A DNA stretch of 64,000 bases from Clostridium sp. 1001271st1 H5 (GTDB lineage Bacteria; Bacillota; Clostridia; Lachnospirales; Lachnospiraceae). Below, one piece after another: positions 25,429 through 33,281 of this stretch. Position 1 is the stretch's first letter. The number at the start of each line of letters is the position of its first letter. A program made the position numbers and the translations under genes. Under the pieces are notes generated by a model. That model saw only the letters and a program-made list of their open reading frames with translations, made no database searches and was not told the DNA's origin. The DNA lies in assembly GCF_005845215.1 (NCBI RefSeq), contig NZ_SPHO01000019.1, positions 1 through 64,000 on the forward strand, written 5' to 3'.

Positions 25429-26191
25429 CTGCCTTAAGCCCCCTTTGAATCAATTCCTGTATCAACTTTTTATAATCCCGGACCGCATTGCAGTCAGGTG
25501 CGTATTCCAGCACGGAACGCTGAAGGGACTGGGCTTCCCGAAGCGCTACGCTGTCCCGGATAAATGTATCCAGAACCGGAAAACCCAAATCCTCCGCCAC
25601 CATACGAAGGGCGCCCTCCACCTCTTTGCTGAATTTTGTCCTGGGATTGTGCTTTGTAAGAAATACCCCCAGTATCTGAATCCGGGGATTACAGTAATTT
25701 CTGACGCGGCATATGGTTTCATCCAGCTGGGTAATGCCCTGCAGGCTGAATATATCCGAAAGCATGGGCACCAGGACGTAATCAGACGCAGTGAACGCGT
25801 TCACTGTCAGCACGCCCAGGGCCGGCGGGGAATCTATGAGAATGTAGTCATAGGAGCTCTTCAGGGATTCCAGCGCCTCTTTTAAAAGGAACTCCCTGCG
25901 CGCCCCGGTAAACTCCAGCTCAATCCCGCTGAGCAGGATATTGGACGGAATTATATCCACCAGAGGGGATTTCTGGACCGCATACCTGGGTTTCAGCTCT
26001 CCTTTTAACACATCGTAAATGGTAGCGCTCTCCGTGTCCGCCCCCATGGCGAAACTCAGATTGCCCTGCGGGTCCATATCCACCGCAAGGACTTTATATC
26101 CCTTTTCTTTCAGCGCTGTTGACAGCACGTAGGCTGATGTGGTTTTCCCCACACCGCCCTTCTGATTGGACAACACAATTGTTACCGACAT
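25421..26191 (-). CDS. ParA/Soj family ATPase in a flagellar cluster
   Basis: A 256-residue deviant Walker ATPase: KGGVGKTTSAYVLSTAL at 11-27 contains both lysines of the motif, with DMDPQGNLS and YDYILIDSPPALG later. It lacks an N-terminal DNA-binding extension. No parB, parS-like array or origin is nearby, so chromosome segregation is not indicated. ParA-like proteins also position flagella (FlhG/MinD2) and chemoreceptor arrays (ParC). flhG is absent from the window, which makes such a role plausible. It has its own strong promoter and a GAACCT-GA-AGGTTC dyad in the leader (26206-26219). Confidence 0.88.
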   Translation of the reverse strand: MSVTIVLSNQKGGVGKTTSAYVLSTALKEKGYKVLAVDMDPQGNLSFAMGADTESATIYDVLKGELKPRYAVQKSPLVDIIPSNILLSGIELEFTGARREFLLKEALESLKSSYDYILIDSPPALGVLTVNAFTASDYVLVPMLSDIFSLQGITQLDETICRVRNYCNPRIQILGVFLTKHNPRTKFSKEVEGALRMVAEDLGFPVLDTFIRDSVALREAQSLQRSVLEYAPDCNAVRDYKKLIQELIQRGLKADV

Positions 26192-26237
26192 AGCTACTCC
26201 CCCGGGAACCTGAAGGTTCTCTCACATTATGTTACAT

Positions 26238-26266
26238 ATTATAGCAAGAAATGTCGAAACAGACAA
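26238..26266 (-). promoter_or_regulatory. Sigma-A promoter of the parA-comFB operon
   Basis: On the minus strand TTGTCT (26266-26261), a 17-base spacer and a perfect TATAAT (26243-26238) preceded by TG-C form a strong extended promoter. Confidence 0.82.
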
Positions 26267-26302
26267 TTGTATTTTACTGTATGAAACCATAAAACAGGAT
26301 TC

Positions 26303-26356
26303 AAAAAGGCGCTGCTTCATGGCTGCGTGACCACAGCCATTTGGCAACACCTTTTT
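26303..26356 (-). terminator. Intrinsic terminator of the flagellin gene
   Basis: A two-part stem: AAAAAGGTGTTGC pairs with GCAGCGCCTTTTT (with G-U pairs), and inside it ATGGCTG pairs with CAGCCAT. T-runs are present on both strands, so it may act in both directions. It lies 61 bases after the flagellin stop. Confidence 0.85.
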
Positions 26357-26416
26357 ATCTTATCTGTTTGGAACTATTTTACCGTTAACCTGCCCGATTA
26401 CCATACTTACTATAAA

Positions 26417-27916
26417 TTACTGTAATAACTGTAATACGGACTGCGGCTGCTGATTGGCCTGTGCAAGCATAGCCTGTGCAGACTGAACCAGTACGCTGTT
26501 CTTGGTGTAGTTCATCATTTCCTTGGCCATATCTACGTCGCGGATACGGGACTCTGCGGAAGTGATGTTCTCAGTGGTAACACCCAGGTTGTTGATGGTG
26601 TGCTCCAGACGGTTCTGGATAGCACCCAGTTTGCCGCGGCTGGTGGATACGGTGTTGATGGCGGTTTTGATTTTGCTCATGGCCGCGGCCGCGCCGTCTC
26701 TGGTGCTGATGTCAACGCTGTTTAAATCAAGGGCATTTACGTGCATGTCGGCAATGCTTAATTCCAACTGGTTGTAAGAATCGCTGGTATCGCCAATCTG
26801 GAGCTTCATGCCGCCGCCAGCTGCAAGGCCAGTACCGGCCTTACCATTTTCGCCCAACTTAAGAACATTAGCTGTACCTCCAGACTTAGCGCCTGAAATT
26901 TCTGTACCAGTTTTGGCACCTTCAAAATCCATTCTTATATCCGAACCAGCATCTGATAACATTTTGTTAATTTCGGTAGCTGTATAAGACTTTGTACTAG
27001 TCAAATTTAATGCCACATTTCCATCCACATCAACAGTTGCACCAATTGTACCCGTAGTTTTCGTTGTTAAGGTATGGGTATTCTCACCTGCTTTAGTAGA
27101 TGAAATTGAAATACCACTGGCACCTGTGTCTGCGGAAGTCGCCTGCGCAGCTTTAGCTGTTATCAATGTAGCAGACCCCGAAGCGTCAGTAGTACCGGTA
27201 ATGCTTATGTCTTCATCCAACTCAATTTTAATATTCTTTGCAGTTTCTGGAGTACCGGTAGCCGCAGCTAATGCTTGATTAAGCTGTTCCTGAGTAATTT
27301 TATCACCTGTGTCACCAGAAATGGTAACTGTTAACTTTCCTCCTGCCCAATTAGCCTTAACGCCAGCTGCACCAGCTGCCGTTTTAAAATCTACAGTGGT
27401 ATTTTCTCCAGCACCAGAAATAGTAGCCTTAAATTCGTCCACGTTACCTGCTGATAAATCCACTTTTCCACTCACACCGCTGGTTCCAACACCCATAGTA
27501 CCATCCAACAACTTAATCCCATTAAAATCAGTACCGTCAGCAATACGGTTAATCTCATCCTTCAATGCAGAAACTTCATCCTGCAGCGCCTTACGGTCCA
27601 CATCATCCGTATAAGTGCCATTAGCAGACTTGGTAGCCAGCTCGGTCATACGGTTTAACATGGAATGAACTTCCTGTAATCCGCCCTCAGCTGTCTGCAC
27701 CAGGGAAATTGCGTCCTGAGAGTTATCGGTAGCTGCTTCCAGGCCTTTAATCTGTGCTCTCATCTTCTCAGAAATAGCCAGACCAGCGGCATCGTCGCCT
27801 GCACGGTTGATTCTATAGCCAGATGATAACTTCTCCAGTGACTTTGATACTGCGCTGTTGTTAACCCCTAACTGCCTGTTGGAATTAAGTGCCATAATAT
27901 TGTGCTGAATCCTCAT
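26417..27916 (-). CDS. fliC: Flagellin
   Basis: A 499-residue filament protein. The D0/D1 N domain (residues 1-150) begins MRIQHNIMALNSNRQLG and contains LNRMTELATKSANGT, the region that corresponds to the TLR5-binding helix in other flagellins. The C domain (about 390-499) ends with MLAQANQQPQSVLQLLQ. The central 150-390 region is a T, G and A-rich variable domain with visibly lower G+C than the ends. It is a single-gene transcript with a sigma-28 promoter and terminator. The start at 27916 has GGAGG, which is partly enclosed in a hairpin and is the probable CsrA target. No second flagellin is in the window. Confidence 0.97.
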   Translation of the reverse strand: MRIQHNIMALNSNRQLGVNNSAVSKSLEKLSSGYRINRAGDDAAGLAISEKMRAQIKGLEAATDNSQDAISLVQTAEGGLQEVHSMLNRMTELATKSANGTYTDDVDRKALQDEVSALKDEINRIADGTDFNGIKLLDGTMGVGTSGVSGKVDLSAGNVDEFKATISGAGENTTVDFKTAAGAAGVKANWAGGKLTVTISGDTGDKITQEQLNQALAAATGTPETAKNIKIELDEDISITGTTDASGSATLITAKAAQATSADTGASGISISSTKAGENTHTLTTKTTGTIGATVDVDGNVALNLTSTKSYTATEINKMLSDAGSDIRMDFEGAKTGTEISGAKSGGTANVLKLGENGKAGTGLAAGGGMKLQIGDTSDSYNQLELSIADMHVNALDLNSVDISTRDGAAAAMSKIKTAINTVSTSRGKLGAIQNRLEHTINNLGVTTENITSAESRIRDVDMAKEMMNYTKNSVLVQSAQAMLAQANQQPQSVLQLLQ

Positions 27917-27919
27917 ACT

Positions 27920-27937
27920 AATTACCTCCATGTAATT
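27920..27937 (-). promoter_or_regulatory. Hairpin enclosing the flagellin Shine-Dalgarno, candidate CsrA site 2
   Basis: In the mRNA, AATTAC pairs perfectly with GTAATT around the loop ATGGAG. The GGA needed by CsrA is in the loop and the GGAGG ribosome-binding site straddles loop and stem. The start codon follows 3 bases later. This mirrors the SD-overlapping site in the Bacillus hag leader. Confidence 0.75.
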
Positions 27938-27947
27938 GTTTTTTACC

Positions 27948-27963
27948 GGGACTTCCCTGTCCC
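27948..27963 (-). promoter_or_regulatory. Upstream GGA hairpin in the flagellin leader, candidate CsrA site 1
   Basis: In the mRNA, GGGAC pairs with GTCCC around the loop AGGGAA, which contains GGA. It lies 10 bases upstream of the SD hairpin, a spacing that could let one CsrA dimer bridge both sites. Confidence 0.7.
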
Positions 27964-28054
27964 TCGTTTTTTCTGGTTATTCCAATGAACGACGGGCCCT
28001 GTCGGACACTGGACCGAGCTTCCGAGACATACCATCTCTTCCGCTCTGTAATAT

Positions 28055-28082
28055 TTATCGTACGCCCCTCCCATTTTATTTA
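28055..28082 (-). promoter_or_regulatory. Sigma-28 (FliA)-type promoter of flagellin
   Basis: On the minus strand TAAA (28082-28079), a 16-base spacer and TACGATAA (28062-28055). The -10 box is identical to that of the flgM promoter. The leader from here to the start codon is about 130 bases. Confidence 0.8.
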
Positions 28083-28084
28083 CC

Positions 28085-28120
28085 AAAAAAGTGCACAAAA
28101 ATCATCGTTGATTTTTGTGC
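28085..28120 (-). terminator. Intrinsic terminator of the fliE-vanY operon
   Basis: A perfect 12-bp stem (GCACAAAAATCA / TGATTTTTGTGC, loop of 4) is followed on the minus strand by ACTTTTTT. It ends 3 bases before the flagellin promoter, so the two transcription units are cleanly separated. Confidence 0.88.
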
Positions 28121-28123
28121 GCC

Positions 28124-29008
28124 TTATCCATATAGACTCTGTTCAATATAAAACTCTTCCAGGGACAGGTCGTGGTCCTTCATGTATTTTGCCGCCTCCA
28201 CCCCCACATAGCGGTAATGCCAGGGCTCATACTGAATTCCCGTGATATCCGTCTTATTCTCCCCATACCGCATGACAAAACCGTAATCCTGCGCATGTTC
28301 CACCAGCCATTTACTCTCCGGTGTATCCTCAAAAGCCCGTTCCAGCTTGTGGTATCTTCTGGTATAGAAGTCCACTGCCAGTCCCAGACAGTGTTCCCCT
28401 GAGCCCGGAATGGATATGGTCTGTCTGGCCAGATTATAGGATTCCTCCTTGGTATGTCCGCCCTTCACATAGGACTGGACCTTTCGGTTAAACAGTTTTT
28501 CCTGCTTGTCCAGCGTCCTGTAGCCGGAACACACCACCGGAGACAGGCCCTGGGTCTTCATATCTCCTACCATGGCCATCAGCGGCTCATAGATTCTCCT
28601 ATCCACTGACTGCTCCGTACCGGGAATGGCCTCCAGCTCCACCTCATAATCTTCCGGCACAGGATATTCCGCATTGGTAAGTATCAGACACCACATATCC
28701 TCCTGCGAGATTCTAAGGACTCCGGCCTGGTCCCCCCCACCTTTTTCTGCATCATTTTCACTCCGCACAGCTTTCCCGCTTCCTGCCTCATCCCCACTCC
28801 CTTTAACACTCCCCCCGCGTTCCTCCCAGTCCTGCGCCGCCGTCTGTTCTTCCCCCGCCGCCAGCTCCTCCCGCACCGCCAGCTCCCTCTCCTTCTGCAC
28901 CGTCCTGTGAGCCGAGATATAAAACAGGGTCAGGATTAACAGGAAGGTGTAAACCGCCACCCGCCGGTTCCTGACCACACGCTGGTCCCTGGGTTTCCTC
29001 TGAACCAT
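28124..29008 (-). CDS. VanY-type D-alanyl-D-alanine carboxypeptidase
   Basis: A 294-residue protein with an N-terminal membrane anchor (about residues 16-33), a charged low-complexity linker rich in E, G and D, and an M15B peptidase domain. The zinc-site motifs are SGYRT, GSGEHCLGLAVDF (the SxHxxGxAxD pattern) and EPWHYRYVG. It trims the last D-alanine from peptidoglycan stem peptides outside the cell. It is the last gene of the large fliE operon; local trimming of the wall for flagellar insertion is a possible reason but is not shown. Confidence 0.9.
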   Translation of the reverse strand: MVQRKPRDQRVVRNRRVAVYTFLLILTLFYISAHRTVQKERELAVREELAAGEEQTAAQDWEERGGSVKGSGDEAGSGKAVRSENDAEKGGGDQAGVLRISQEDMWCLILTNAEYPVPEDYEVELEAIPGTEQSVDRRIYEPLMAMVGDMKTQGLSPVVCSGYRTLDKQEKLFNRKVQSYVKGGHTKEESYNLARQTISIPGSGEHCLGLAVDFYTRRYHKLERAFEDTPESKWLVEHAQDYGFVMRYGENKTDITGIQYEPWHYRYVGVEAAKYMKDHDLSLEEFYIEQSLYG

Positions 29009-29045
29009 ATTCCGCGTTTCCTCCTAACATGCCGTTCTCTCAAAT

Positions 29046-29696
29046 CTACCGTATCCTGCGCAGCTGGTCCCCCTGACGCCTGAGGATATACCGGTACAGC
29101 AGGTCCTCCTGCTTTGTGGCCATGTCCATGAATTCACAGCCATAGCCATATCCCCCTTCCGGGCGCTCCGCCCGCCTGCGCACTTCGCATACAAACAGCA
29201 TGGAATCCCCCATAGCCGGTATGACGATATTGAATCGGTCATTGACCTTGAATTCCTCCCTGGTACAGAACATCAGGCCTCCCAGGCTGATATCCACCAG
29301 GCGCACCTTCAGGCCATTGTAATCCTCGGACCCCTCTCCCATGTCCAGGGTTTCATTTCCACGTATACAGTTATAGATAATTCCATCGTCCCTTGTACTG
29401 ATGCGGAAATACTCCCGGCGCTCGTCATTGGTGGCCTCATTGAGTTCCACGATTCGGACCAGCTTGGGAGAGGACAGGTATACCCGTCCTATGAGTACCT
29501 TAAATCCAAGCTGTGTATTGTATATCTCCAGCTTAATAATTAAATTATATGGAATTCCCGGCAGTTCATTGCGGGAGCTGCCCACATCTATGAAGTTCTT
29601 GCCTATACGATGGAGGACGCCCATGCTAATCAAGTCGTTGTTCTTGGCCTTTATGACACAGGACGAACCCACATACCCGTCCAGCAATTCAACCAT
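29046..29696 (-). CDS. PilZ domain flagellar brake-like protein (YcgR/YpfA type)
   Basis: A 216-residue protein with an N-terminal YcgR-like domain (1-88) and a C-terminal PilZ domain (90-210). The cyclic di-GMP binding residues are present: RREYFR at 93-98 and DISLGG at 135-140. In Bacillus the homologue YpfA/MotI binds MotA when cyclic di-GMP is high and stops rotation. It lies within the operon that also contains motA, which fits that role. Confidence 0.92.
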   Translation of the reverse strand: MVELLDGYVGSSCVIKAKNNDLISMGVLHRIGKNFIDVGSSRNELPGIPYNLIIKLEIYNTQLGFKVLIGRVYLSSPKLVRIVELNEATNDERREYFRISTRDDGIIYNCIRGNETLDMGEGSEDYNGLKVRLVDISLGGLMFCTREEFKVNDRFNIVIPAMGDSMLFVCEVRRRAERPEGGYGYGCEFMDMATKQEDLLYRYILRRQGDQLRRIR

Positions 29697-29714
29697 CTTC
29701 CATACCCCCTGTTA

Positions 29715-30107
29715 TCATGAAGTCTGCTTACTGTCATCTTTGCCGTGTCTGGATACCAGGTTCCGGCGCAGACGGCCGGGCTGGCTGGTTTCCTCTGTTT
29801 GCCCGGCAGATGCGGAGACTGAAACGCCCTTTTCCACTCCGCGTATCTGGGCGGATGTTTCTATGAGCTTGCAGTAAATAGCCGCAACCACTTCGTACAG
29901 CTCCACCGGTATATTGCTTCCCACATCCAGCATACACAGCAGGGATGCCGCGCTGTCATCCTTGAACACCGGAATGCCTTTTTTTTCCGCAATATCAATA
30001 ATGTGTTCTGCAACCGTTCCATACCCCGATGCAATCACCACCGGGGACGTGTCCTCATCTACGTTGTATTTCAAAGCAACTGCTTTATTTTTCTTATATT
30101 TTGACAT
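29715..30107 (-). CDS. FlhB C-terminal domain homologue (FhlB/YlqH)
   Basis: A 130-residue cytoplasmic protein that resembles only the C-terminal domain of FlhB: AVALKYNVDEDTSPVVIASG, GTVAEHIIDIAEKKGIPVFKD. The cleavage motif N-P-T-H is absent. In some bacteria FhlB can replace the FlhB C-terminal fragment. The C-terminal 45 residues are an S, R and T-rich tail. Its start overlaps the end of the preceding gene by 14 bases. Confidence 0.87.
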   Translation of the reverse strand: MSKYKKNKAVALKYNVDEDTSPVVIASGYGTVAEHIIDIAEKKGIPVFKDDSAASLLCMLDVGSNIPVELYEVVAAIYCKLIETSAQIRGVEKGVSVSASAGQTEETSQPGRLRRNLVSRHGKDDSKQTS

Positions 30108-31494
30108 CTACACCCGTCCTTTTAAACGGCAGGTTTTTAAATACCTCCATCAGGGACCGCACATGGTCCATGCGCTCCACCTCTATGCCCGCCGCCCTGT
30201 ATCCGTGTTCCTCCATGATGTTTCTGAACGCGGGAACCAGCCCTTCAAATATGCTTATATAGGATTCCGGACAATACAGATGGAACCCCAGCTCCCTACC
30301 CGCCATCATGAATTCCGCCTCCATCTGACCCACTCCCGGCACATCAAAGGTTATAAGCACATGTACGTGGCTTCCTTCCCGGCTGCCGGGCTCCCCGTTC
30401 CTGCCTTCGTCCTTTGGGTCTATCCACAGTTCGGAAAATGCCTTCATCCCCTGGTAATCCACCGGTATCACAAAATGCAGAAGAGGCGTATAGTTGCAGG
30501 GAGAGGATAAAAGACTTGTGATGATTTTTTCTATCTTATCCCCGTTCAGGCTGTTCATGGGTGTCTCCCTGTCCTGCTTGGCAATGATTTTAGCCAGGGT
30601 ATCCATGATGCGGGAACGGTTCATCTGATGCTCCGGCTCCCTGAAACCGGCAATGTATTCCCTTACCAGCTCCCTGATATGTGCCTTTTCCTCCCTGTCG
30701 TTCACATGGATGAGAAGGTTCATAAGGGCCTCCTGGAGGTAGGCGTCATTGTCCTGATAGCGGGACATATTATACAGTATGTTGGGAATGACCCTGGCCG
30801 CCTGGGGCGTGTAGAGCACGCTCTGTTCCAGTTCCTTCAGGGCCTGCTGCACCTGGGGCTTCAGCTCCTCAAATTCCCGGCCGCCGGGACTCTCCCTGAC
30901 ACGGGCGGCAAGCTGTGAAAACATTCCGGACAGATTCCTGCTGCCGGTCAGCTGTTCGGACAGGTATTCCAGGCTGTTGGCCACTGAGTCCAGAACGTCC
31001 TGTCTGGATATGCCTGCGTTCACAGCCTTTAAAAGCTCGGCTGTTTCCATCCGCAAATCCGGCATTTCTTCCAGTATTCCCCGCAGCAAGTCAAACAGCT
31101 CGCCCTTAAACAGGGTAGAAGCGTATTCCTGGTCTACCAGTTCATCCACAATGTGTTCCGGGTCAATGAGAAGGGCATCAAATAGCTGGCGGATTTCCTG
31201 GGTCACGGTATTGTTGTTGACCGGAAGCAGATTGATGATTTCCTCCAGCATATAGATATTTTTCAGATAATTGACTGTCACAGCCGGGTCCTTCAGCAGG
31301 TTCATAAGGGTGGCTGCCCCGGCTTCCCCCTCCAGCACATTGTGATGGCCCAAAAGGCCGCTGCCCGACGGGTTCTTGGTAATATGCCTGATTTCCTGCA
31401 TATCAAAGGGAACCGAAGGGTCCTTTAATGCCTTGTCAGGCTGTATAATGTTCTTGTTGATAACCGGAGAGGTCACCCGCAGGATGTCTGCCAT
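30094..31494 (-). CDS. Flagellar operon protein with FliK C-terminal-like domain (YlqG-like)
   Basis: A 466-residue protein of uncertain role. Residues 1-320 are helical and repetitive. The C-terminal 120 residues (LLHFVIPVDYQGMKAFSELW, HVLITFDVPGVGQMEAEFMM, GRELGFHLYCP) look like the FliK C-terminal domain, which senses hook completion and binds FlhB. In Bacillus ylqG also precedes the FlhB-like ylqH, as here. A real fliK is at 42797-44236, so this could be a second ruler-like or gate-binding protein paired with FhlB. The similarity is judged by eye. Confidence 0.65.
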   Translation of the reverse strand: MADILRVTSPVINKNIIQPDKALKDPSVPFDMQEIRHITKNPSGSGLLGHHNVLEGEAGAATLMNLLKDPAVTVNYLKNIYMLEEIINLLPVNNNTVTQEIRQLFDALLIDPEHIVDELVDQEYASTLFKGELFDLLRGILEEMPDLRMETAELLKAVNAGISRQDVLDSVANSLEYLSEQLTGSRNLSGMFSQLAARVRESPGGREFEELKPQVQQALKELEQSVLYTPQAARVIPNILYNMSRYQDNDAYLQEALMNLLIHVNDREEKAHIRELVREYIAGFREPEHQMNRSRIMDTLAKIIAKQDRETPMNSLNGDKIEKIITSLLSSPCNYTPLLHFVIPVDYQGMKAFSELWIDPKDEGRNGEPGSREGSHVHVLITFDVPGVGQMEAEFMMAGRELGFHLYCPESYISIFEGLVPAFRNIMEEHGYRAAGIEVERMDHVRSLMEVFKNLPFKRTGVDVKI

Positions 31495-33230
31495 TACCGA
31501 ATTCCTTTCTTGATTTCCCCGTCAAGATAATAGAAGACACAGCTGTCCTCCTTCTTGGAAATACTCATCTTACAATCCCCGATATTGATTACGGTTCCGG
31601 GAAATACCTCCCTGGCCGTAAGCCTGGACTTGCCAACCTCCCTCAGCTTCCTGGAAAGCTCGGCACCCTGCTGCTTCAGTTTCTTTTCCTTCAGGGTATT
31701 AATAGGGGCCTCCAGCTTCAGTTTGGATAAGCGTTCTCTCTGGGAGGGGGTTATGGTCCCCTCCTTCAGCTTGCTGTTGAGATAAGAGATATCTTTATTA
31801 AGCTCCGTCAGTTTCCTGGAAAGCAGAATCATCTCCTTTCCCACTGCCTCCATCTCATCCATGAGCTGGGGCGTCAGTCCCAGGGTCACGGACGTGGCGA
31901 TATGGCTGGGCGCTCCCACTGCCTTAACATTCATGCAATTGTAAACAGAACAGCTTCCGCCGATAAATGCCCCTCTTTTTCCAATCAATGTCAAATCATG
32001 GCCGCAGGACACCTCGGAATTAATGATATATTCCGCCTGGATATTATTTTTGGAATAAATATTACAGTCCTCCAGAAACTTAGCCGTGATATCACCCTCA
32101 GCCTCCAGCACGCCGGTCCTCATGCCCCGCATTCCTTTGTGCAGCAGAATATCGCCTCCTGCGCTGAGACGGGCGCCTTCCACGATGCCCATCACCGTAA
32201 TATCGCCCTTTGCCCTGACGCTGTAGCCCTCCAGAACATCACCATGAATAACAACGCTGCCTGTAAAGTTAATGTTTCCCACGGAATTGTCCACATTGCC
32301 GGACACAGTAAATACATTCTCCACATGGAAACGGCCGGACCGGAAGGTCAGGTTGCCCTCGCAGCCAGCCAGCAGCCTATCCCTTTCTTCGGAGTACACA
32401 ATGTTTTTTCCCTGGGGAACAGGGGGCATGGTTCCCTTTTTGCCGTGTACAGGCTGTCCGTACACATCCATGCCGTCCTCCGGTTCGGTGGGAAGGGTAA
32501 TATCGCAGACCACATCCCCCTTCTTCACATTATGTATCAGGTTCGTGCTTTTAAAGTCAATTCCCCCATTGCCCTTGGAGGCGTACTTTATCTGGGCTTT
32601 TCTGGGGAAATAATCCTTAATGCGGCCGTCCTCCCCATTTCTGGCAGGCTGGCCCCCGGCGATTATAACCATCTGCAGATACTGTTTTTCACCGGCAACA
32701 CCGCTTATCTTCTTCCGGTCTATGCCAAAGCATATTCCTTTCTGCTCCAGCGCGTCGTATATCATTTCCTCCGTTATATCAAGCCCGCCTCCGGACGGCC
32801 CGTAAACCATCATGGATACCGACATCCTGTCATCTGAAACCAGAAGCTCCACCCTTGCATCCCGGTCCGCTTCCTCTTCCTCCATACTTCCATCCTGAGC
32901 ATCGCTGAACCCGGACTGGTCCTCATCATATTGCCCGGCGTCTTCCCCGCCGGTTTCCGGACTCTCCTCTTCCAGCAGCTCCCGTTCCATCTGCTGCCGG
33001 CGCCTCTGCTCGGTTTCGTTCCAGTCCTCCACGGTTTCCACCCTGTGGTCCTGGTCTCTGTCCCGGCGTTCTGTCTGGTCCGTGCTGTCATAGGGCTGCC
33101 CCTGAGGCCCCGATACTCTATCCTGTTCCCGTTCCGGGCTTTCGCTGCCGTCCTCTTGCCGGGGCGTCTCCTCCTGCCCCTCATCCAGGAACTTAGAAAA
33201 CAAGCTGTATATAAGGCTTTTTTCGTTCAT
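31494..33230 (-). CDS. FapA family (DUF342) polymerising protein
   Basis: A 578-residue protein. The first 140 residues are very rich in E, Q, D and R. The rest is a DUF342/FapA domain with a beta-helix (GNVDNSVGNINFTGSVVIHG, ARLSAGGDILLHKGMRG, EDCNIYSKNNIQAEYIINS) and a C-terminal coiled coil. Family members affect flagellum placement or number in some bacteria. The stop touches the start of the next gene. The ATG at 33230 is favoured by AGGGGAG. Confidence 0.87.
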   Translation of the reverse strand: MNEKSLIYSLFSKFLDEGQEETPRQEDGSESPEREQDRVSGPQGQPYDSTDQTERRDRDQDHRVETVEDWNETEQRRRQQMERELLEEESPETGGEDAGQYDEDQSGFSDAQDGSMEEEEADRDARVELLVSDDRMSVSMMVYGPSGGGLDITEEMIYDALEQKGICFGIDRKKISGVAGEKQYLQMVIIAGGQPARNGEDGRIKDYFPRKAQIKYASKGNGGIDFKSTNLIHNVKKGDVVCDITLPTEPEDGMDVYGQPVHGKKGTMPPVPQGKNIVYSEERDRLLAGCEGNLTFRSGRFHVENVFTVSGNVDNSVGNINFTGSVVIHGDVLEGYSVRAKGDITVMGIVEGARLSAGGDILLHKGMRGMRTGVLEAEGDITAKFLEDCNIYSKNNIQAEYIINSEVSCGHDLTLIGKRGAFIGGSCSVYNCMNVKAVGAPSHIATSVTLGLTPQLMDEMEAVGKEMILLSRKLTELNKDISYLNSKLKEGTITPSQRERLSKLKLEAPINTLKEKKLKQQGAELSRKLREVGKSRLTAREVFPGTVINIGDCKMSISKKEDSCVFYYLDGEIKKGIR

Positions 33231-33281
33231 GGGCATCTCCCCTTTCAGTAAGTTCAGCGTACGTCATTACCTTGTATGTCA

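Noticed and set aside
24869..25885. A 338-codon open frame on the plus strand
   Set aside because: It lies across the ParA-like and ComFB-domain genes on the other strand, which have clear family motifs, a promoter and a terminator. It has no domain and no convincing ribosome-binding site.
25421..26191. Chromosome or plasmid partition locus
   Set aside because: The ParA-like gene has no parB neighbour, no parS-like repeats and no replication gene; the surroundings are purely flagellar.
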